Notes under the pieces: generated by a model
Database searches by the model: none
Told to the model about the DNA's origin: nothing
The model's input: only the letters and a program-made list of their open reading frames with translations
From: Bryobacterales bacterium
Lineage (GTDB): Bacteria; Acidobacteriota; Terriglobia; Bryobacterales; Bryobacteraceae
Length of the DNA: 9,417 nucleotides
Reading direction: 5' to 3'
NCBI GenBank assembly: GCA_003164075.1
Contig: PLRZ01000146.1
Location: 4,280 to 13,696 of the forward strand
Position numbers and translations under genes: made by a program
Shown here: piece after piece, positions 6,404-9,417 of the stretch
Layout: each line of letters starts with the position of its first letter
How positions within the stretch are numbered: position 1 is the stretch's first letter

Positions 6404-6412
6404 ATTATCTCA
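6404..6412 (-). promoter_or_regulatory. Extended -10 for the 86-residue protein
   Basis: TG-A-GATAAT, 5 of 6 to the -10 consensus with the extended TGn. It predicts a leader of about 27 nt. Its TGA is the last three bases of the neighbouring hairpin arm, so the palindrome and the promoter touch. Confidence 0.45.
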
Positions 6413-6440
6413 CCCCCCCATGGGATTAGTGGGGGGGTGA
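6410..6440. repeat. 11-bp perfect inverted repeat with C7/G7 arms
   Basis: Left arm 6410-6420 (TCA, seven C, A) and right arm 6430-6440 (T, seven G, TGA) pair perfectly around a 9-nt loop. As RNA this is a very stable hairpin. No T-run follows on either strand, so a simple intrinsic terminator is unlikely. Possible roles: operator for the adjoining promoter, a REP-like element, or a processing or stability hairpin at the far 3' end of the permease transcript. Confidence 0.75.
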
Positions 6441-6490
6441 AGCTGAGCCCCCGGCCGAGGCGGCGTGGCATGGGTGTAAGTGGTGTAACT

Positions 6491-6519
6491 GCGGGGCCTT
6501 TCTCCGATTCTGGCCCCGC
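6491..6519. repeat. 8-bp GC-rich inverted repeat
   Basis: GCGGGGCC (6491-6498) and GGCCCCGC (6512-6519) with a 13-nt loop form a second strong hairpin in the same gap. A perfect palindrome GGGGCGCCCC follows at 6554-6563. No gene is seen from 6413 to 6715. Confidence 0.6.
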
Positions 6520-6679
6520 GTGTCCGATGGGCGGCGCCGTGCCACTCCTCCAAGGGGCGCCCCGCTAAACTGTGGGCGAAATGTCTCGAAACCATCGGCA
6601 CTCGGCCATTAGTCTACCTCACAAGGGCTCGCGCCGAGAGACGATTCCGGCCAACCTCGTGGCGTCGCTAATCGTTTCA

Positions 6680-6704
6680 GGCCGATGTTTCCCCCCAACA
6701 GGCC
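6680..6704 (-). terminator. Possible hairpin after the permease gene
   Basis: GGCC-TGTT and AACA-GGCC pair around a G-run with a two-base bulge, starting 12 bases past the permease stop at 6716. No T-run follows, so this is only a weak terminator candidate. Confidence 0.25.
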
Positions 6705-6715
6705 GGACCCCAAAC

Positions 6716-9217
6716 CTAGTCCGCCCGTAGCGCTTGAATCACATCCACGCGCGCGGCTCGCACCGCGGGCCACGCCGACGCGGCCACGGCCGCTGCCAGC
6801 AATACGCCCGCCGACCCGACCACCACCCACGCCCCCGGCATCCGCACGCTCTCGAAATAACTGCCGGCCAGCCGCTGCAGCGCCAGCCCGCACGCCAATC
6901 CGGCGCCAATCCCGATCGCCGTGATGACCGTGCCCTCCGCGATCACCTGCGTGAGCAGATGCCGCGGTTGCGACCCGATCGCCAGCCGGATGCCGAATTC
7001 GCGCGTCCGTGCGCTCACTGAAAATGCCAGTACGCCCGCCACACCCACCACCGCAATCGTCAGCGCCACCAGGGCGAAGCCGCCGAAAACCATGGCGTTC
7101 AGCCGGTCCGGCGTCAGGACCTCCGCGCGGACATCTTCGAGCGTCGCGGCGCGCTCCACGGGCTGGTCCACCGAGAGGCCGCGGATGGTCCGCGTGATCG
7201 GGCTGACCAGGGCATACGGATCCGATCGCACGTGGACGAAGAGGCGCCCGCCCATAAGCGGTCCCTGCCCGAACGGGTTGTACACTGTCAGGGTCGGGCC
7301 CGGAACCAGGTGCTCGTCGTCGATATCCGCGGCGATTCCGACGATGCGCAGCGGCGTCGGCGTCATGCCGATAAATTTGATCAGGGGATCCGTCCAGGTG
7401 AGGTGCCGGTTGAGTGCCTCCTGGTTCGGAAACATGCGCTGCGCCACGCTTTGGCTGATAATCGCCACCGGCTCGCTGCCGTTGCGGTCGAGATCGTTGA
7501 AATCGCGCCCGGCGATTACGGGCACGCCGAGCGCGGCGAAAAATCCGGGCGAGACGATGCGGAATTGGCCGCGCGGATCGTCTTCCGCCGTCCCGCGAAC
7601 GTAACCTTCGGCCGTGAATTGCAGGCCGGGACCGAACGAGGCTCCCTCGCGCCACGGCGTGAGGACGCCCAGAGCGACGCCGTCCACGCCGGGCAACTGG
7701 TGTACGCGCCTCATGGCTTCTTTGTAGAAGTCCACCACCTGGGGGTCCGTCCGCCCATACGAAATCACCGGCACGTTGATGGCGAGCACGCGGCGCGTGT
7801 CGATGCCGGTGTTGACCGCCTGAATCGCCAGCAGCGTCTGGAGCAGCATGGCGGCGCCCGCCAGCAGGACAAAGGAGGCGGCGATCTGCGTGACCGCGAA
7901 CGCCCGCAGACGCCGCGCCGCGCCGCCCGTCACCCGCACGCTGGACAGGCTGATTCCGTTCGACCCGTAGCCCGACGGCAGGCGCGGCACAAACGCCAGC
8001 AGCGCCGCGGCCACCAGCGCCAGTCCCGCGCCGACCCACAGCATGCTGGAGTCCACCGTCAGATCCAGCGCGCGGATGGAGAACCGGGACGCGTACCGCG
8101 CCAGGATCGCCACCATGGGCCGCGCGCTCAGCACACCCAGCACCGCTCCCGCGCCACAGAGCAGGAGGCTTTCCGCCAGCAGGACACGCCGCAGCGCGGC
8201 GGTGCTGGCGCCCAATGCAGCGCGAACCACGAGTTCACCTTCGCGGCGAATCGTCCGCGCCAAGATCAGGTTGGCCACGTTGGAACAGGCGATGACGAAG
8301 ACCAATCCCGACGCGGCCAGCAGCACCCACAACACGGTCCTGGCTTTGGACGTGATCTGGTCGCGCAGAAGCACCGCGCTAATGCGGTAGTCAGCCTTCA
8401 CGGGATACGCCTCGGGATGCTCTTTCACGATGGCGCCGTACGCCACCGTGAGCTCGGCGCGGGCCTGTTCCAGTGTCGCGCCGGGGGCCAGCCGGCCAAA
8501 CAGCTCCGTCATGCGATGGAGCCGGCCCGTGACCATGGTCGCCGACAGATGGTGTGGACTGGTCACCACGTTGGCGATGATCTCGGTTTCGGCCGGATAC
8601 GGGATGGATGGTTCCAATACCCCTACGACAGTTGCTGTACGCGATCCGAACGATCCCAGCCTGACGACTTTCCCGAGCACCGACGGATCGCTCTTCAACG
8701 CGGTGCTCCAGAAGCGATACGTCAGAACCACGGCGCCGGCGGCGGCCGGGCCGTCGTCCCGCATATCGAGCAGCCGCCCCATTACCGGATGCAGACCCAT
8801 CACGTCGAAGTACGTACCGCCGACAACTCCCGCCCGCACCTCGCGCGGCTCCCCCAGCCCATTCAGGGTGAAGCCGATGGTGGAGAAATCGCCGATCGCG
8901 CTGAAGGATTTCACGCGCTGCCGCAGGTCCTCGATCTCCGGGACGGAAAACGTGGCGTTCTCCGTGCCCATGCCCCGCGCGCTCTGCCGGATGTAAATCA
9001 GCCTGTTTTCGTCGCGATTCACTAACGGGCGCAGAAGAACCCCGCGGACCAGCGTGAAGATAGCGGCGTTGGCTCCGATTCCGAGCGCCAGCGTGAGGAC
9101 CACTGTAATCGTGAGCCCCTTGGCTTTGGCGAGCGAGCGGAGGGCGTACTTCACGTCACGCCAGAACATTCCGGCAGCTTCGCGTAGATCCAACTGTTCC
9201 GCGCTCCCACCAGTCAT
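6716..9217 (-). CDS. ADOP-type ABC transporter permease (two MacB/FtsX modules)
   Basis: Integral membrane protein of 833 residues with the plan of the Acidobacterial duplicated orphan permease family: two MacB-type periplasmic core plus FtsX modules in one chain and no ATPase beside it. TM1 lies at about 36-58 (TLALGIGANAAIF), periplasmic core 1 at 60-290, FtsX 1 with helices near 294-318, 346-370 and 391-411, TM5 at 439-463, core 2 at 465-700, and FtsX 2 with helices near 706-733, 757-780 and 795-817, closing with AWPAVRAARVDVIQALRAD. Conserved FtsX features occur twice: VANLILARTIRREGELVVRAALGAS and SVSARTREFGIRLAIGS. MacB relatives export substrates or pass signals; no substrate can be read here. 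ATG 9217 has GGGAGGGG 5 nt upstream; M17 (9169) is a weaker alternative that skips a short polar lead. The gene is intact. It overlaps a small upstream ORF by ATGA. Confidence 0.96.
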   Translation of the reverse strand: MTGGSAEQLDLREAAGMFWRDVKYALRSLAKAKGLTITVVLTLALGIGANAAIFTLVRGVLLRPLVNRDENRLIYIRQSARGMGTENATFSVPEIEDLRQRVKSFSAIGDFSTIGFTLNGLGEPREVRAGVVGGTYFDVMGLHPVMGRLLDMRDDGPAAAGAVVLTYRFWSTALKSDPSVLGKVVRLGSFGSRTATVVGVLEPSIPYPAETEIIANVVTSPHHLSATMVTGRLHRMTELFGRLAPGATLEQARAELTVAYGAIVKEHPEAYPVKADYRISAVLLRDQITSKARTVLWVLLAASGLVFVIACSNVANLILARTIRREGELVVRAALGASTAALRRVLLAESLLLCGAGAVLGVLSARPMVAILARYASRFSIRALDLTVDSSMLWVGAGLALVAAALLAFVPRLPSGYGSNGISLSSVRVTGGAARRLRAFAVTQIAASFVLLAGAAMLLQTLLAIQAVNTGIDTRRVLAINVPVISYGRTDPQVVDFYKEAMRRVHQLPGVDGVALGVLTPWREGASFGPGLQFTAEGYVRGTAEDDPRGQFRIVSPGFFAALGVPVIAGRDFNDLDRNGSEPVAIISQSVAQRMFPNQEALNRHLTWTDPLIKFIGMTPTPLRIVGIAADIDDEHLVPGPTLTVYNPFGQGPLMGGRLFVHVRSDPYALVSPITRTIRGLSVDQPVERAATLEDVRAEVLTPDRLNAMVFGGFALVALTIAVVGVAGVLAFSVSARTREFGIRLAIGSQPRHLLTQVIAEGTVITAIGIGAGLACGLALQRLAGSYFESVRMPGAWVVVGSAGVLLAAAVAASAWPAVRAARVDVIQALRAD

Positions 9218-9312
9218 GATCGCCCCTCCCTTGCGAGTGTCTCTTCGGCTCCTTCACAGCAGTGCCGTTCGACAGCCGGTCTTTTCCATGGCCGGGCAAA
9301 GAAATCTGGCAT
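9214..9312 (-). CDS. Possible 32-residue upstream ORF coupled to the permease
   Basis: Begins at ATG 9312 with AAGGAG (9327-9322) 9 nt upstream, a good ribosome site, and ends TGA 9216-9214, overlapping the permease ATG 9217-9215 as ATGA. The product starts MPDFFARPWKRP, is charged, has two adjacent Cys and has no family match. The overlap suggests translational coupling. It could be a leader peptide, or the remnant of the N-terminal extension that many ADOP proteins have before their first helix: the permease itself starts with GGSAEQLDLREAAG, which resembles the end of such an extension. It may also be chance. Confidence 0.35.
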   Translation of the reverse strand: MPDFFARPWKRPAVERHCCEGAEETLAREGRS

Positions 9313-9417
9313 AGATGGAATCTCCTTCCGCAACCATACGCGATGCCGGCAGCCGATGTTCCATTTTTCGCGTACGGACGTCGGGCAGCATCAGAACTCC
9401 CGATGTCGCCCCGCAAT
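9313..9417. other. Right-edge region without a supported gene
   Basis: Apart from the AAGGAG at 9322-9327, no coding frame with a credible product is seen. The minus-strand open frame that covers this area has no ribosome site and continues into the permease in another frame. A weak TATGGT (9338-9333, minus) is the only -10-like motif. Confidence 0.3.

Noticed and set aside
6420..6440. G-quadruplex from GGG and the G7 run
   Set aside because: At most three G-tracts are close together; the perfect 11-bp hairpin explains the sequence better.
6410..6601. 63-codon minus-strand frame upstream of the 86-residue gene
   Set aside because: No ribosome site, Pro/Arg/His-rich, and it runs through the hairpins; no evidence it is translated.
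6609..8039. Long minus-strand open frame (476 codons) inside the permease gene
   Set aside because: Arg/Gly-rich composition with no domain; it is an out-of-frame shadow of the GC-rich permease.
7232..9025. 597-codon plus-strand open frame opposite the permease
   Set aside because: Its length comes from high-GC antisense coding. The product is His/Arg/Gln-rich with no family features, whereas the minus strand encodes a clear permease.
9156..9416. 86-codon minus-strand frame at the right edge
   Set aside because: No start signal or family features; it overlaps the permease start in another frame.

Overview
The window is high-GC bacterial DNA and most likely comes from an Acidobacteriota genome close to Bryobacterales/Solibacter. 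Two family-level signatures support this. One is a secreted multi-Ig protein that ends in the Solibacter-type uncharacterised C-terminal domain (TIGR03437 type). The other is an 833-residue double-FtsX permease of the Acidobacterial duplicated orphan permease (ADOP) type. No rRNA, tRNA, transposase or cas gene was seen.

Layout, left to right. 1-168: no convincing gene, with a promoter-like AGTATAGT just before the first start. 172-736 (+): pyridoxamine-phosphate-oxidase-like flavin protein broken by one frameshift. 733-1002 (-): small Cys-rich, probably zinc-binding protein, convergent with the first gene and sharing the palindrome CTAG as both stop codons. 1003-1063: a 61-bp divergent promoter region with two mirror-image extended -10 elements. 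1064-1552 and 1562-2143 (+): cyclophilin peptidyl-prolyl isomerase and NadD, 9 bp apart, a probable operon. 2211-5878 (+): one large secreted protein of nine BACON-like Ig repeats plus the C-terminal domain, split in this sequence by three single-base frameshifts. 5879-6109: intergenic, holding an 18-bp palindrome fused to a CRISPR-repeat-like motif. 6110-6370 (-): 86-residue helical protein. 6371-6715: palindrome-rich intergenic. 6716-9217 (-): ADOP permease, preceded by a possible 32-residue upstream ORF overlapping it by ATGA. 9313-9417: no further gene.

Two themes stand out. First, four frameshifts lie between 329 and 4202. Each is repaired by one base at a 3- or 4-base homopolymer, and the repaired genes come to whole codon numbers (188 and 1223 codons). 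That points to indel sequencing errors, or less likely to recent decay. Second, extended -10 elements of the form TGC-TAYANT recur before genes, and two genes (172 and 1064) begin 7-8 nt after a -10, as expected for leaderless mRNAs.

The genes look like a mix of housekeeping functions (protein folding, NAD synthesis), envelope or secreted proteins (Ig protein, permease) and small uncharacterised proteins. They do not form one pathway. I found no clear new defence or mobile system. The most unusual stretch is 6069-6563, where an orphan CRISPR-like repeat, a small coiled-coil gene and several strong palindromes cluster.
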